A stretch of DNA of 64,000 nt from Pseudomonadota bacterium (GCA_039193195.1 JBCCWS010000002.1:186001-250000); one strand, 5' to 3'; numbered from the stretch's first letter, positions 9,627 through 18,238 are shown. Program-made: numbers and translations. The notes: generated by a model not told the origin, from the sequence alone.

Positions 9627-12404
9627 ATGGCAGCGAGCACGAGCAGCAAGGCCGGTCAAGGCCAACGGAACACCCTCTATCTCATCGATGGGTCCTCTTA
9701 CCTTTACCGCGCCTTTCACGCCTTGCCCCCATTGACCAGCGCCGATGGACGCCCCACGGGAGCTGTCTACGGCGTGGTTAATATGCTCAATAAGTTTCTC
9801 CAGGAGACCGAACCGACGCACATCGCCGTACTGTTTGACGCCCGCGGCAAGACCTTTCGCGACGACATCTACGCCGAGTACAAGGCCCAACGTCCATCCA
9901 TGCCCGACGATCTGAAGGTGCAGATCGAACCTCTGTATGCCACGGTCCGCGCCCTTGGAATGCCCATCGTGCAGGTTCCCGGAGTGGAGGCAGACGACGT
10001 CATTGGCACCCTGTGTACACAGGCCCGCACAGCCGGGTGGAAGACAGTGGTATCTACTATCGATAAGGACATGGCCCAGCTGGTCAACGACGACGTACGC
10101 TTGGTCAACACCATGTTCGATACGCAACTCGACCGTGAGGGTGTGATCGCGAAGTTTGGCGTACAGCCGGAACAAATCGTGGACTACCTGGCCCTCGTTG
10201 GCGACACCTCTGACAACATACCCGGTGTGCCCGGCGTTGGACAGAAGTCCGCCGCGGGTCTGCTCGGTACCTTCGAACACTTAGACGGCATCTATGCCAA
10301 TCTGGATAGGCTTGCCGAGGCCAAGGTGCGCGGCGCCAAGCGAATCGGCGAGAAACTCTCGGAGCATCGCGAGGATGCCTATCTCTCCCGTCAGCTCGCG
10401 ACTATCCGCTGCGATCTCGATCTGGAGGTGAACGCGACGGGCCTTGCCCGCGAAGCGCCCGACGTAGGCGCGCTGCGCACGCTTTACACAGAGCTTGAGT
10501 TCGGTACCCTGCTTCGCCAGCTACCCCACGATGCACCTGGCGCCAGCCACGCCCAGCCCTCCGCGCCCCACGGCGAGCAGACGAGTGAGCGGTCGCTGCA
10601 GCTGGTGAGCGATGAGGCAACCCTCAAAGACCTAACGTCAACACTCACCACGCAAGCTCGCATTGCCCTCGACGTGCACACGCTACGACCGGAGCAGCAG
10701 TCCGCGGCGGATCTCGTCGGCATCTCGGTCGCGTGGGAAGGTGGCGCTCGGGTAGCGTACTTACCGACGGCGCACCGCTACCCAGGCGTGCCCGATCAAC
10801 TGCCCGTGAATGCCCTGATCGAAGCCTTGCGCCCTCTTTTGGAGGGCACACCCTCACTGGTCGCCCACGACGCGAAGCGGGTCCGGCACGTGCTCGCCTA
10901 CTGGAATGTGGCGGCAACCGCTATCGACAGCGATCTCATGCTCGCCTCCTACGTGGTCAATAGCACCACGGGGCGTCATTCACTCGATGAGCTCGGCCTG
11001 AAGTACGGTGGCCTGGCCCTGGATGACTATGTGTCCATCGCCGGCAAGGGAGCTAAGCAACTCGGCTTCGACGAGCTTGAGATCGAGCGTGCGGCCGAGT
11101 GGATCGCGCCGCGAACGGCCGCCATGCTGAGTTTGCACGACACGCTGATCGGACAGCTCGAGGCAACGCCCGCACTCGCCAATCTCTACCGCGACCTCGA
11201 ATTGCCTTTGGCCGAGGTGCTCCGTCGCATGGAAGCACGAGGGGTTCTGGTGGATGCCGAGCAGCTGGCCGAACAGGGCAAGGAGATCGGTGCGCAGCTG
11301 AAGACGCTCGAGACTCGGGCCTTCGAGGAGGCCGGTGAGACCTTCAACCTAGGCTCACCAAAGCAACTGCAGGAGATCCTCTTTGGCAAGCTCGGCTTGC
11401 CAGTGAGTCGCAAGACACCGAGCGGTCAACCGTCTACAGCGGAAGATGTGCTGGAGGAGCTGTCGCAAGACTTCGCTTTACCTCGACTGATCCTTGAGCA
11501 CCGCGCGTTGGCAAAGCTCAAGTCCACCTACATCGACAGCCTGCCGCGAGTCGCATCGGAGCAGGACGGGCGTGTACGCACGACCTACCACCAGGCGGTG
11601 GCGGCCACCGGACGCCTGTCGTCCGCAGACCCCAACATGCAGAACATCCCCATCCGACGACCGGAGGGTCGACGCATTCGTCGCGCCTTCGTGCCTGCCC
11701 CAGGATGGCGGCTGATCTCCGCGGACTACAGCCAGATCGAGCTACGCATCATGGCCCACCTGTCCGACGACGAGAACCTGGTGCGCGCGTTTGCCGAGGA
11801 TCGTGATATTCACCAGGCTACCGCCGCTGAGGTCTTCGGTGCGCTCAGCGTTGAGGAGGTTACCGCCGATCAGCGCCGTTCGGCGAAGGCGATCAACTTC
11901 GGGCTGATCTACGGCATGTCACCTTTCGGGCTGGCGCGTCAGCTGGGCATTCCTCAGTCAGCCGCCCGTGAGTATGTCGATCGCTACTTCGAGCGCTACC
12001 CCGGCGTGCGCAGGTTCATGGACGACACGCGTGCCCAAGCGCGTGAGGACGGGTACGTGGAGACGGTGTTCGGGCGGCGGCTGTATCTGCCGGAGATCAA
12101 TTCGCGTAACTACCAGCGCCGCCAGTACGCGGAGCGCAGCGCGATCAACGCGCCGATGCAGGGCACCGCCGCAGATATCATCAAGCGCGCCATGATCGCC
12201 GTGGAGCAGTGGCTGAGCGACGAACACGCTCGCGATGCCCGCCTCATCATGCAGGTACACGACGAGTTGGTGGTCGAGGTTAGCGAGGACGCCGTCTCGG
12301 ACGTGAGCAGCGGGCTCGTGCGGAGGATGAGCGGCGCCGCTGAGTTGGCGGTACCGCTGAAGGTCGAGGCGGGGGGCGGCAGGAACTGGGAAGAGGCCCA
12401 CTGA
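9627..12404 (+). CDS. polA: DNA polymerase I
   Basis: The 925-residue protein has the full PolA layout: N-terminal 5' nuclease domain (YLIDGSSYLYRAFHAL, VEADDVIGTL, LVGDTSDNIPGVPG), a middle 3'-5' exonuclease-like domain (about 340-510) and a C-terminal polymerase. Polymerase motifs seen are DYSQIELR, RSAKAINFGLIYGM and MQVHDELVVEV. It functions in repair and Okazaki fragment processing. The proofreading domain is degenerate: compared with E. coli, D355 is kept (D349) but E357, D424 and D501 correspond to H351, V419 and A498, so 3'-5' exonuclease activity is probably absent. The gene starts 11 bases after a palindromic repeat. Confidence 0.97.
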   Translation: MAASTSSKAGQGQRNTLYLIDGSSYLYRAFHALPPLTSADGRPTGAVYGVVNMLNKFLQETEPTHIAVLFDARGKTFRDDIYAEYKAQRPSMPDDLKVQIEPLYATVRALGMPIVQVPGVEADDVIGTLCTQARTAGWKTVVSTIDKDMAQLVNDDVRLVNTMFDTQLDREGVIAKFGVQPEQIVDYLALVGDTSDNIPGVPGVGQKSAAGLLGTFEHLDGIYANLDRLAEAKVRGAKRIGEKLSEHREDAYLSRQLATIRCDLDLEVNATGLAREAPDVGALRTLYTELEFGTLLRQLPHDAPGASHAQPSAPHGEQTSERSLQLVSDEATLKDLTSTLTTQARIALDVHTLRPEQQSAADLVGISVAWEGGARVAYLPTAHRYPGVPDQLPVNALIEALRPLLEGTPSLVAHDAKRVRHVLAYWNVAATAIDSDLMLASYVVNSTTGRHSLDELGLKYGGLALDDYVSIAGKGAKQLGFDELEIERAAEWIAPRTAAMLSLHDTLIGQLEATPALANLYRDLELPLAEVLRRMEARGVLVDAEQLAEQGKEIGAQLKTLETRAFEEAGETFNLGSPKQLQEILFGKLGLPVSRKTPSGQPSTAEDVLEELSQDFALPRLILEHRALAKLKSTYIDSLPRVASEQDGRVRTTYHQAVAATGRLSSADPNMQNIPIRRPEGRRIRRAFVPAPGWRLISADYSQIELRIMAHLSDDENLVRAFAEDRDIHQATAAEVFGALSVEEVTADQRRSAKAINFGLIYGMSPFGLARQLGIPQSAAREYVDRYFERYPGVRRFMDDTRAQAREDGYVETVFGRRLYLPEINSRNYQRRQYAERSAINAPMQGTAADIIKRAMIAVEQWLSDEHARDARLIMQVHDELVVEVSEDAVSDVSSGLVRRMSGAAELAVPLKVEAGGGRNWEEAH

Positions 12405-12424
12405 TAATTTTTGCGACGCGGGTG

Positions 12425-12452
12425 GAACTCTTCGGTGCCTACCCGCATCTAT
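12425..12452 (+). promoter_or_regulatory. Candidate sigma-E (AlgU-type) promoter for the small RNA
   Basis: GAACTC at 12425-12430 (within GGAACTC) and TCTAT at 12448-12452 are separated by 17 bases. This is close to the envelope-stress sigma factor consensus (GAACTT, 16-17 bases, TCTGA/TCTRA). It lies directly after polA and predicts a transcript beginning near 12459. In Pseudomonas aeruginosa the small RNA at this locus (ErsA) is driven by the orthologous sigma factor AlgU, which supports the reading. No start-site data are available here. Confidence 0.55.
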
Positions 12453-12458
12453 ATCTGT

Positions 12459-12584
12459 GAGCGTTGTTAGTGCGCTTGCCCGTTGTTCTCCCTAGACGGG
12501 CTCCGCGGCCTGGCTTTCCCCGGCCAGGCGCGACACCGCTGACCCCGGTGGCTGTAATTCCCCTGCAGCCACCGGGGTTTTTTT
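12459..12584 (+). ncRNA. Candidate ErsA/Spot 42-type small RNA between polA and engB
   Basis: The polA-engB (yihA) gap is where Spot 42 lies in enterics and ErsA in pseudomonads. Here it holds a sigma-E-like promoter and, about 126 bases after the predicted start, a strong intrinsic terminator. A 7-bp hairpin in the middle (GCCTGGC / GCCAGGC, about 12510-12531) presents TTTCCCCG in its loop, and the terminator loop presents ATTCCCCT. The result is two C-rich single-stranded seeds that could pair with Shine-Dalgarno regions. ErsA is about 130 nt with a C-rich seed as well. No long open frame is present. Identity is by position and architecture, not sequence alignment. Confidence 0.6.
12543..12584 (+). 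terminator. Strong intrinsic terminator
   Basis: A perfect 12-bp GC-rich stem (12543-12554 with 12566-12577) encloses an 11-base loop and is followed by seven T residues on the plus strand. The T tract lies only on the plus side, so it ends transcription from polA and the small RNA, not from engB. Confidence 0.92.
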
Positions 12585-12604
12585 CCCAGAGTTCATGCGC
12601 CAGG

Positions 12605-13249
12605 TCAAGTCGATCGTCGGGCCTGAATCGAATTGGCTAGATCGGCCGAATCCCCCTCCAACCATCGGCGCGTCACCTGGCGAGCCTCGTCGACACCAAC
12701 CCGACGCAGCCCAGAGAACAGTTGAACGCCTACGCCCTCGCCGAGTTCGCGCCGCACGGACGTCAGGGTGCGCGTGGATTCGTTGCGGTTGAGCTTGTCG
12801 GCCTTTGACAAGAGAACATGAATCTCCGGCTTGTGGGCTTGCGCGAAGGCGAGCATCTGCCGGTCGAAGGGTCCGAGGGGGCGACGCGCGTCCATGATCA
12901 ACATCATGCCAACCAAGGAGCGACGCTGAGCGAAGTAGCTTTCCATGAGCTGTGCCCACTGCGCTTTCACCTTAGGCGGCACCTGAGCGAAACCGTAGCC
13001 CGGCAGGTCGGCGAGGCGACCGAGGTCTTGGAGATCGAAGAAATTGATGAGCTGCGTGCGGCCGGGCGTCTTGCTCGTCCGGGCCAGCCCGCGGCGATTG
13101 GTAATCGCATTGATAGCGGTTGACTTGCCGCAATTCGAGCGTCCCGCGAACACCACTTCACGACCGGAATCGTGAGGGAAACCCCTGACCTCGGCGGCGC
13201 TGGTAAGAAAATTTGCAAGTGGAAGGGATGGGCTCCCGGTCGCGTTCAT
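12605..13249 (-). CDS. engB: EngB/YsxC/YihA ribosome biogenesis GTPase
   Basis: The 214-residue GTPase has G1 GRSNCGKS, G2 in RTSKTPGRTQ, G3 DLPGYG, G4 SKAD (usually TKAD) and G5 near LFSG. EngB is a TrmE-Era-EngA family GTPase needed for maturation of the large ribosomal subunit. A longer frame exists, but the start at 13249 (MNATGSPSL) is chosen because it has an AAAGGGGG ribosome-binding site and matches the family length. It is divergent from the cytochrome c4 gene and convergent with polA and the small RNA, the conserved local order in many gammaproteobacteria. Confidence 0.95.
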   Translation of the reverse strand: MNATGSPSLPLANFLTSAAEVRGFPHDSGREVVFAGRSNCGKSTAINAITNRRGLARTSKTPGRTQLINFFDLQDLGRLADLPGYGFAQVPPKVKAQWAQLMESYFAQRRSLVGMMLIMDARRPLGPFDRQMLAFAQAHKPEIHVLLSKADKLNRNESTRTLTSVRRELGEGVGVQLFSGLRRVGVDEARQVTRRWLEGDSADLANSIQARRST

Positions 13250-13322
13250 GGGCGCCCCCTTTGCTGTACAATTCGCGCCCCGTGGCGCACCGCAACGATA
13301 TCGGAACGGAGCATTAAAGAGT

Positions 13323-13931
13323 ATGCATATAGCAGCAAAGCACTGTGCAGTTGCCTTGGTCACCGCCTCTGCCCTGCTGATGGGAGCCGCCCATGCCGCC
13401 GGCTCGCCAGAAGCCGGTCAGGGTAAATCCGCTGTTTGCGCTGCATGCCACGGCGCCGATGGCAACAGCTTCAACCCAGAGTGGCCCGCGCTCGCCGGTC
13501 AGCATGCGTCCTACATCATTACGCAGCTTGAGTGGTTCCGTTCGGGCAAGCGCCAGAACATGTTGATGTCGTCACAGGCGGCGAATCTTTCTGACGAGGA
13601 CATCAAGGACCTCGCCGCGTACTTCTCCAGCCAGACGTTGAAGGTCCCGGGTGCCGTGGAGGGAACAGTCACGAAGGGTGAAAAGCTCTATCGCGGCGGC
13701 AATGCCACCACGGGACTGGCCGCTTGCATGGGATGCCACGGGCCGTCAGGGCGAGGTAACCCCGGCGCCTTGATGCCAGCCGTAGGCGGTCAGCAGGCGA
13801 CCTACACTGCCAACGCACTCAAAAACTACCGCTCGGGTGAACGCGAACACCCGATCATGAGTGCGATCGCCCAGCGATTGACGGATGCGGAAATCGACGC
13901 CCTCGCCGGGTACCTGCAGGGCCTGTACTAA
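13323..13931 (+). CDS. Diheme cytochrome c4
   Basis: The 202-residue periplasmic protein has a signal peptide (residues 1-24, ending AAHA) and two similar cytochrome domains. Heme sites are CAACH and CMGCH, and Met ligands are likely in MLMSS and in HPIMSA. Cytochrome c4 carries electrons from the bc1 complex to terminal oxidases. The tandem-domain form and the position next to engB and dsbA match the cc4 locus of pseudomonads. TACAAT at 13267-13272 is a possible -10 element but no good -35 is seen. Confidence 0.93.
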   Translation: MHIAAKHCAVALVTASALLMGAAHAAGSPEAGQGKSAVCAACHGADGNSFNPEWPALAGQHASYIITQLEWFRSGKRQNMLMSSQAANLSDEDIKDLAAYFSSQTLKVPGAVEGTVTKGEKLYRGGNATTGLAACMGCHGPSGRGNPGALMPAVGGQQATYTANALKNYRSGEREHPIMSAIAQRLTDAEIDALAGYLQGLY

Positions 13932-13949
13932 GACTCATGCGGGTACCTG

Positions 13950-13984
13950 CGGCGGCCCCCAGGCCTTACGTGGCGGGGCCGCCG
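13950..13984 (+). other. Perfect GC-rich hairpin between cytochrome c4 and dsbA
   Basis: CGGCGGCCCC at 13950-13959 pairs perfectly with GGGGCCGCCG at 13975-13984 over a 15-base loop. No T tract follows, so it may be a 3' end-stabilising or processing structure rather than a true intrinsic terminator. Confidence 0.5.
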
Positions 13985-14064
13985 AACTTCCGCCGGCCGC
14001 CGCCGTCAGAGCTAGCGACGACCCAGGGCGGCACCCGATCGCCCATTGTTCAGGGAGACAGAAT

Positions 14065-14775
14065 ATGAAGTTCCTCGCCGGCCTGACCCTGGCCGCCCTC
14101 ACCGCCTTCTCCGGCGCCGCCTGTGCTGAGCAGGCGCCCACACGGCTCGCCCAGGCACTGTTCCAGGAGGGTGTGCACTTCGAGCGCCTACCCCAGGCCC
14201 AGCCGACCTCCAGCCCCGCAGGCACCGTGGAGGTCACCGAGTTCTTCATGTACAGCTGCCCGCACTGCTTCAGCTTCGAGCCGCACGTAGAGAACTGGCT
14301 AGAGCGCAAGCCGGCGAACGTCAATTTCGTTCGCGTGCCAGCCAGCTTCAATCGCGTCGCCGAGCTGCATGCGAAGGCCTACTACGCGGCCGAGAGCCTA
14401 GGCGTGCTCGAGGACGTGCACGGGGAGTTTTTCCGCGAATTCCACGTGCGCAAGAACCGACTGATGACGCCGAAAGCGCTAGGCGCGTTCTTCGTCGAGC
14501 AGGGAGTGGATAAAGCTGCCTTCGAGAAGGCTATGGCTTCATTCCCCGTGGATGCGAAGCTGAAGAAGAGCAACACGATGGCGGAACGCTACCGCCTGCA
14601 GAGCGTGCCTTCCGTGTACGTCAACGGTAAGTACCGCACAGACGCTAGCATGGCGGGCAGCTACCCTAATCTGCTGCGCGTGATCGACTATCTCGTCGCC
14701 GTGGAAAGTGCGAGCGACACGGAGGATGCGTCCGCTAGCGTCAGCGCCCCAGCAGGCAACGACGGGCGCGGCTAG
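14065..14775 (+). CDS. dsbA: DsbA family thiol:disulfide interchange protein
   Basis: The 236-residue periplasmic oxidase has a signal peptide (1-22, ending CAEQ), the active site CPHC in FFMYSCPHCFSFEPH, the helical insert, and the cis-proline loop QSVPSVYVNGKY. It introduces disulfides into exported proteins and is re-oxidised by DsbB (not in this window). A Ser/Asp-rich tail of about 20 residues (ASDTEDASASVSAP) is longer than usual. The ATG is chosen because the longer upstream frame lacks a signal peptide; GGGAG lies upstream. Confidence 0.95.
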   Translation: MKFLAGLTLAALTAFSGAACAEQAPTRLAQALFQEGVHFERLPQAQPTSSPAGTVEVTEFFMYSCPHCFSFEPHVENWLERKPANVNFVRVPASFNRVAELHAKAYYAAESLGVLEDVHGEFFREFHVRKNRLMTPKALGAFFVEQGVDKAAFEKAMASFPVDAKLKKSNTMAERYRLQSVPSVYVNGKYRTDASMAGSYPNLLRVIDYLVAVESASDTEDASASVSAPAGNDGRG

Positions 14776-14785
14776 GCGCCCGCCC

Positions 14786-16003
14786 TTATTCGCGGCGGGG
14801 TGGCCTCAACCGCTCCGCCGCGATTCGCCACTGCCCAGCGCCGTCCTGACGCCAGTACTGGCGGTACCAACCGCCTGACGTATCGCCGTAGCTAGCCACG
14901 ACCAGATCCGGTGTGGAGGGATCCTGAATCAACGCCAGACGCCGCATCTCGGGGGCGTCGGCCGCCTCCTCAACGATCGGTCGAGCGCGGCCAAGGGCCA
15001 GCGCGGGCGATTCGTAGAATGCTGCCAACGCAGCATCGTCACCGCCCAGAGCCCACACCCTCAACCACTGCTCGATGCGCTCCCCTAACGTGGCGGCATC
15101 CGGTACGGGCGGCCCCGCTACGCTCCAAGGCACGCGCTCGACGATTACCACCGGCGTTCGCCGTGGTGCCAAGCGCTTCGCCATCCATTGGATGTCTGGG
15201 TTCGTCAGGGCCACGCAGCCATCGCTGTCGAGCGGGGGCCGCGAGTAGGTCTGCGCCGGCACGCCGTGAATCCAAATGCCACGCCCCGTACGCTGCGCTC
15301 GCCGGTCCCATGCGTTGGGGTAGTCCAGGGGAAACGCGTGAGCACCGTAGCGCTCTGCCAGGCCCTCCTCATCCATTCGGCTGAGCGTGAAGTAGATGCC
15401 CAAGGGCGTGCGCTCATCGCCCTCCATGTTCTTACCCGGGCCACGGCGCCCAAGAGACGCGTACAGGTCACGCTCCAGCCGCAACCCCTCTGGCTCATTG
15501 CGGAAGAGAAACAATCGCGAGCTTGAGGTCTCCACCACTATCAGGTGACGAATCGATCTGTCGAGGGCGAGCACAAACGGCACCGAGGAGGGTACGGGGT
15601 AGTCTCGATGGCGCCACCGTTGAACAGCCTCATGCGCAAGCAGCGAGGTGTCGTCCGTCGAAGAGCTCCTGTGCGACGGCGCCGCTGACGCCAACCAGCG
15701 CGCCTGCAGCAGCGCCATCGTGGAGGCGTCGTGCGCAGCGCGCAGATCCTCTCGCAGGGCGTCGAGCAGTGCAAAACCGCTCACCGTGGACGCTAACGTA
15801 TTCGAAAGCTCGATGGCTTGCTTGCGATCACCGGCGCTCACCGCGTCAAGAATCCTGAGCAAGCCCTGCTCCGTCGGTGCCAAGCTATCGAACACCGACT
15901 GCTGTGCCGATTGCTCCAGCGCCGCGCCTGCGCTTGGCGCTGCCTCTAGGGCGATGAACAAAAATGCTAGGTTGCAGGTGACGTAAGCGACGGCTCTATG
16001 CAT
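14786..16003 (-). CDS. YkuD-fold L,D-transpeptidase / DpaA-like protein with C-terminal NTF2-like domain
   Basis: The 405-residue exported protein has a signal peptide (1-27), a helical region, then a YkuD catalytic domain (about 145-285): LDRSIRHLIVVETSSSRLFLF, the His in IWIHGVP and the nucleophile Cys in SDGCVALTN. The last 100 residues resemble an SnoaL/NTF2-like domain (WYRQYWRQDGAGQWRIAAERL). Classical L,D-transpeptidases have S-x-G-C-(I/V)-R; here the Arg is Ala, as in the YafK/DpaA group, whose E. coli member cleaves Lpp from peptidoglycan instead of attaching it. Either activity is possible. It is 14 bases downstream of the radical SAM gene. Confidence 0.82.
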   Translation of the reverse strand: MHRAVAYVTCNLAFLFIALEAAPSAGAALEQSAQQSVFDSLAPTEQGLLRILDAVSAGDRKQAIELSNTLASTVSGFALLDALREDLRAAHDASTMALLQARWLASAAPSHRSSSTDDTSLLAHEAVQRWRHRDYPVPSSVPFVLALDRSIRHLIVVETSSSRLFLFRNEPEGLRLERDLYASLGRRGPGKNMEGDERTPLGIYFTLSRMDEEGLAERYGAHAFPLDYPNAWDRRAQRTGRGIWIHGVPAQTYSRPPLDSDGCVALTNPDIQWMAKRLAPRRTPVVIVERVPWSVAGPPVPDAATLGERIEQWLRVWALGGDDAALAAFYESPALALGRARPIVEEAADAPEMRRLALIQDPSTPDLVVASYGDTSGGWYRQYWRQDGAGQWRIAAERLRPPRRE

Positions 16004-16017
16004 AGGGCGAGATGAGC

Positions 16018-17142
16018 TCAGAACAAATCGAGTTGCGGCTCACTCTGCGATGCGCGCGTGAGCCGTGCAAGTAGGGATGGTGGCACGGCGAAGGCCGTGG
16101 CATCCAGGCGCGTGCGATCGGCCGAGTCCGTCAGGCCGAAGCGGACACGGGCGAGGTCGAAGCGCCGCGCAATCAGCTTCGCCAGCACACCCTGTCCCGC
16201 CTGGCGGCGCCCCCATCGAGCATCGTACAGGCGGCCGCCTCGCATGCCCCGCACGGCGTTCAACACGCGCCCCTTGCGGTCGGGGTAGTGTTGCTCCAGC
16301 CAATCCTCGAACAAGGCGGCCACCTCGTGGGGTAAGCGCAGGATCACGTAGCTGGCGCCGATGGCGCCGGCCCGGGCCCCGGCCCGCAGAATGTCCTCGA
16401 GCTCTGCGTCATTCACAAAGGGGATGATCGGCGCGGCCAGTACGCTCACCGGCACCCCCGCGCCAGCCAGGGTCTCGATGATCTGCAACCTCCGCTGGCC
16501 ACTGCTGGCGCGCGGCTCCAGCTTGCGCTTCAGGTCAGCACTCAGGGTCGTGACGCTGATCGCCACGTTGACTAACCGCCGTGCCGCAAGCTCGGTGAGC
16601 AGATCGAGATCGCGCTCGATCAATGCACCCTTGGTGACGATGGAGACGGGATGGCGACAGGCCAGCAGGGTCTCCAGTACCCGGCGCGTCACACCGTAGC
16701 GACGTTCAATGGGCTGGTAAGGATCGGTACTCGCGCCCAGGGCGATGGGCGCGCAGCGGTAGGACGGGCTGGCTAGCTGGCGCAGCAACACCTGATCCGC
16801 GTCCGCCTTCCAGACGAGCTTGGTCTCGAAGTCGAGGCCGGGCGAGAGATCCAGATAAGCGTGGGTAGGGCGCGCGAAGCAGTACACACAGCCGTGTTCA
16901 CACCCGCGGTAAGGATTGACCGTGCGATCGAAGGGCAGGTCTGGCGACCTGTTGAAGGTGACGAGAGTGCGCGGCACCTCCCGGCGCACTTGGGTGTGCG
17001 GAGCGCGCTGCGGCTCGGGCACGGTCCAACCATCGGGAGTTGTCTCATGCTGAATCGCGAGAAAGCGCGGTTTGGGCGAACAGGTCGCCCCACGACCGCT
17101 TACAACGCGAGCGTCCGTCATCTTCGCCACCTCGTGGATCAC
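16018..17142 (-). CDS. PA0069-family radical SAM protein
   Basis: The 374-residue protein carries the radical SAM cluster motif [13 protein letters not shown] (Cys 81, 85, 88). It is followed by the spore-photoproduct-lyase-like barrel found in the PA0069/Rv2578c family ([48 protein letters not shown]). The reaction is unknown for this family. The start could be ATG 17142 or the in-frame ATG seven codons later. It forms a probable two-gene operon with the L,D-transpeptidase-like gene. Confidence 0.9.
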   Translation of the reverse strand: MIHEVAKMTDARVVSGRGATCSPKPRFLAIQHETTPDGWTVPEPQRAPHTQVRREVPRTLVTFNRSPDLPFDRTVNPYRGCEHGCVYCFARPTHAYLDLSPGLDFETKLVWKADADQVLLRQLASPSYRCAPIALGASTDPYQPIERRYGVTRRVLETLLACRHPVSIVTKGALIERDLDLLTELAARRLVNVAISVTTLSADLKRKLEPRASSGQRRLQIIETLAGAGVPVSVLAAPIIPFVNDAELEDILRAGARAGAIGASYVILRLPHEVAALFEDWLEQHYPDRKGRVLNAVRGMRGGRLYDARWGRRQAGQGVLAKLIARRFDLARVRFGLTDSADRTRLDATAFAVPPSLLARLTRASQSEPQLDLF

Positions 17143-17220
17143 TGATTATCTACACAGTACCAAGAAATGAGCGAACGTTGAGGACGCGGCGCGTGACCAC
17201 CGGCTTTCGTGGGTCAGAGA

Positions 17221-17297
17221 TGGCGCGCCTGACAGGATTCGAACCTGTGACCCCCGCCTTCGGAGGGCGGTACTCTATCCAGCTGAGCTACAGGCGC
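17221..17297 (-). tRNA. tRNA-Arg (anticodon CCG)
   Basis: Reading the minus strand, the acceptor stem GCGCCTG pairs with CAGGCGC. The D-loop is TAGCTCAGCTGGATAGAG, the anticodon loop CTCCGAA gives anticodon CCG (reads CGG, Arg), and the T-arm is CAGGTTCGAATCCTG. The discriminator is G, and the CCA end is encoded (17221-17223). It is 77 nt with all cloverleaf pairings intact. Confidence 0.97.
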
Positions 17298-17346
17298 TTT
17301 GGGGGTGGCGTGACCGGCGGGATCGCCCTGTCGAGAACCAGCGCGC

Positions 17347-17376
17347 AATATAACCGCGCCGGTATCACGACGTCCA
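17347..17376 (-). promoter_or_regulatory. Candidate promoter of tRNA-Arg
   Basis: On the minus strand TGGACG (17371-17376) and TATATT (17347-17352) are 18 bases apart. This puts transcription start about 40 bases upstream of the tRNA. It is a reasonable sigma-70 match for a stable RNA gene. Confidence 0.5.
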
Positions 17377-17396
17377 CGACACGTGCGAACGGGCGC

Positions 17397-17425
17397 TTTC
17401 TGCTGCCTTGCCGCACCGTTATACT
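17397..17425 (+). promoter_or_regulatory. Candidate promoter of the cytochrome c5 gene
   Basis: TATACT at 17420-17425 is a good -10 element. TTTCTG at 17397-17402, 17 bases upstream, is a weak -35. It lies 40 bases before the GTG start of the cytochrome gene. Confidence 0.4.
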
Positions 17426-17465
17426 GCGCGATCTCTTCCGGCCCAGATGAGTCAAGGTTGCAAAC

Positions 17466-18236
17466 GTGACTGCACAAGATATCCGGTTTTTTCAGACCTT
17501 TTCCTACGTGCTCGCCTCGCTGGTGGCATTCACGATTTTCATCTACGTGTTAGCGAAAGTGGTCGATGGCAACACTCAAGATCAATGGGTGAGCGCGGAC
17601 CCCGCTCGCCTTGAAGCCATCGAGGCCAGGACGGCACCCGTCGGCACCGTCGCGGCCGCAGGGGACGGCGTAACCGTCAGTCCAACGGGGTCCACCGCTC
17701 TGACCTTTCGCGACCCGCCCCCCGCCCACGGTGACTCAAGTCACGGCGGCGATGGCCACGGTGACGCAACCGAGGAGCACCACGCCGAGGACGCTAGCGA
17801 AAGCCATAGCGAAGGCGATTCCCCCGCTGAGGCCGTCGTCGCAGCCACGGAGTCCGTCGGCGCGCCTGTCGAGGAGGCCGCATCAGGGGCCGCAGAGGCG
17901 GTCGAAAGCGCCGACGACGGTGTCGCAACCGCATTGGACACAGCGGAGGCGGCGGTGGCGCAGGCCAAGGAGGAGGTCACCGCGGCGGTCCCAGCCATCG
18001 ACGGCAGCGCGATCTACAACCAGGGCTGCAACGCCTGCCACGCAGCTGGTATCGCCGGCGCGCCGAAGGTGGGTGACGCCGCAGCGTGGACCGCTCGTAT
18101 CGCACAGGGCAACGAAACCCTCTACGCGCACGCAATCAACGGGTGGAACGCGATGCCAGCGAAAGGCGGCTTCGCGTACCTCTCAGATGATCAGGTGAAG
18201 GCTGCGGTCGACCACATGGTGACCGAAAGCCAGTAG
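17466..18236 (+). CDS. Membrane-anchored cytochrome c5 family protein with His/acid-rich linker
   Basis: The 256-residue protein has an N-terminal membrane anchor (about 10-30: FSYVLASLVAFTIFIYVLA). A long low-complexity linker (about 85-175) is rich in His, Asp, Glu and Ala. The C-terminal c5-type domain has heme site CNACH in NQGCNACHAAGIAGAPK and the Met ligand in NAMPAKGG. Cytochrome c5 is an electron carrier on the periplasmic side. The start is GTG. The His-rich part (eight His in about 35 residues, about 88-120) is unusual and could bind metal. The gene is divergent from the tRNA and convergent with comM. Confidence 0.9.
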   Translation: MTAQDIRFFQTFSYVLASLVAFTIFIYVLAKVVDGNTQDQWVSADPARLEAIEARTAPVGTVAAAGDGVTVSPTGSTALTFRDPPPAHGDSSHGGDGHGDATEEHHAEDASESHSEGDSPAEAVVAATESVGAPVEEAASGAAEAVESADDGVATALDTAEAAVAQAKEEVTAAVPAIDGSAIYNQGCNACHAAGIAGAPKVGDAAAWTARIAQGNETLYAHAINGWNAMPAKGGFAYLSDDQVKAAVDHMVTESQ

Positions 18237-18238
18237 CT

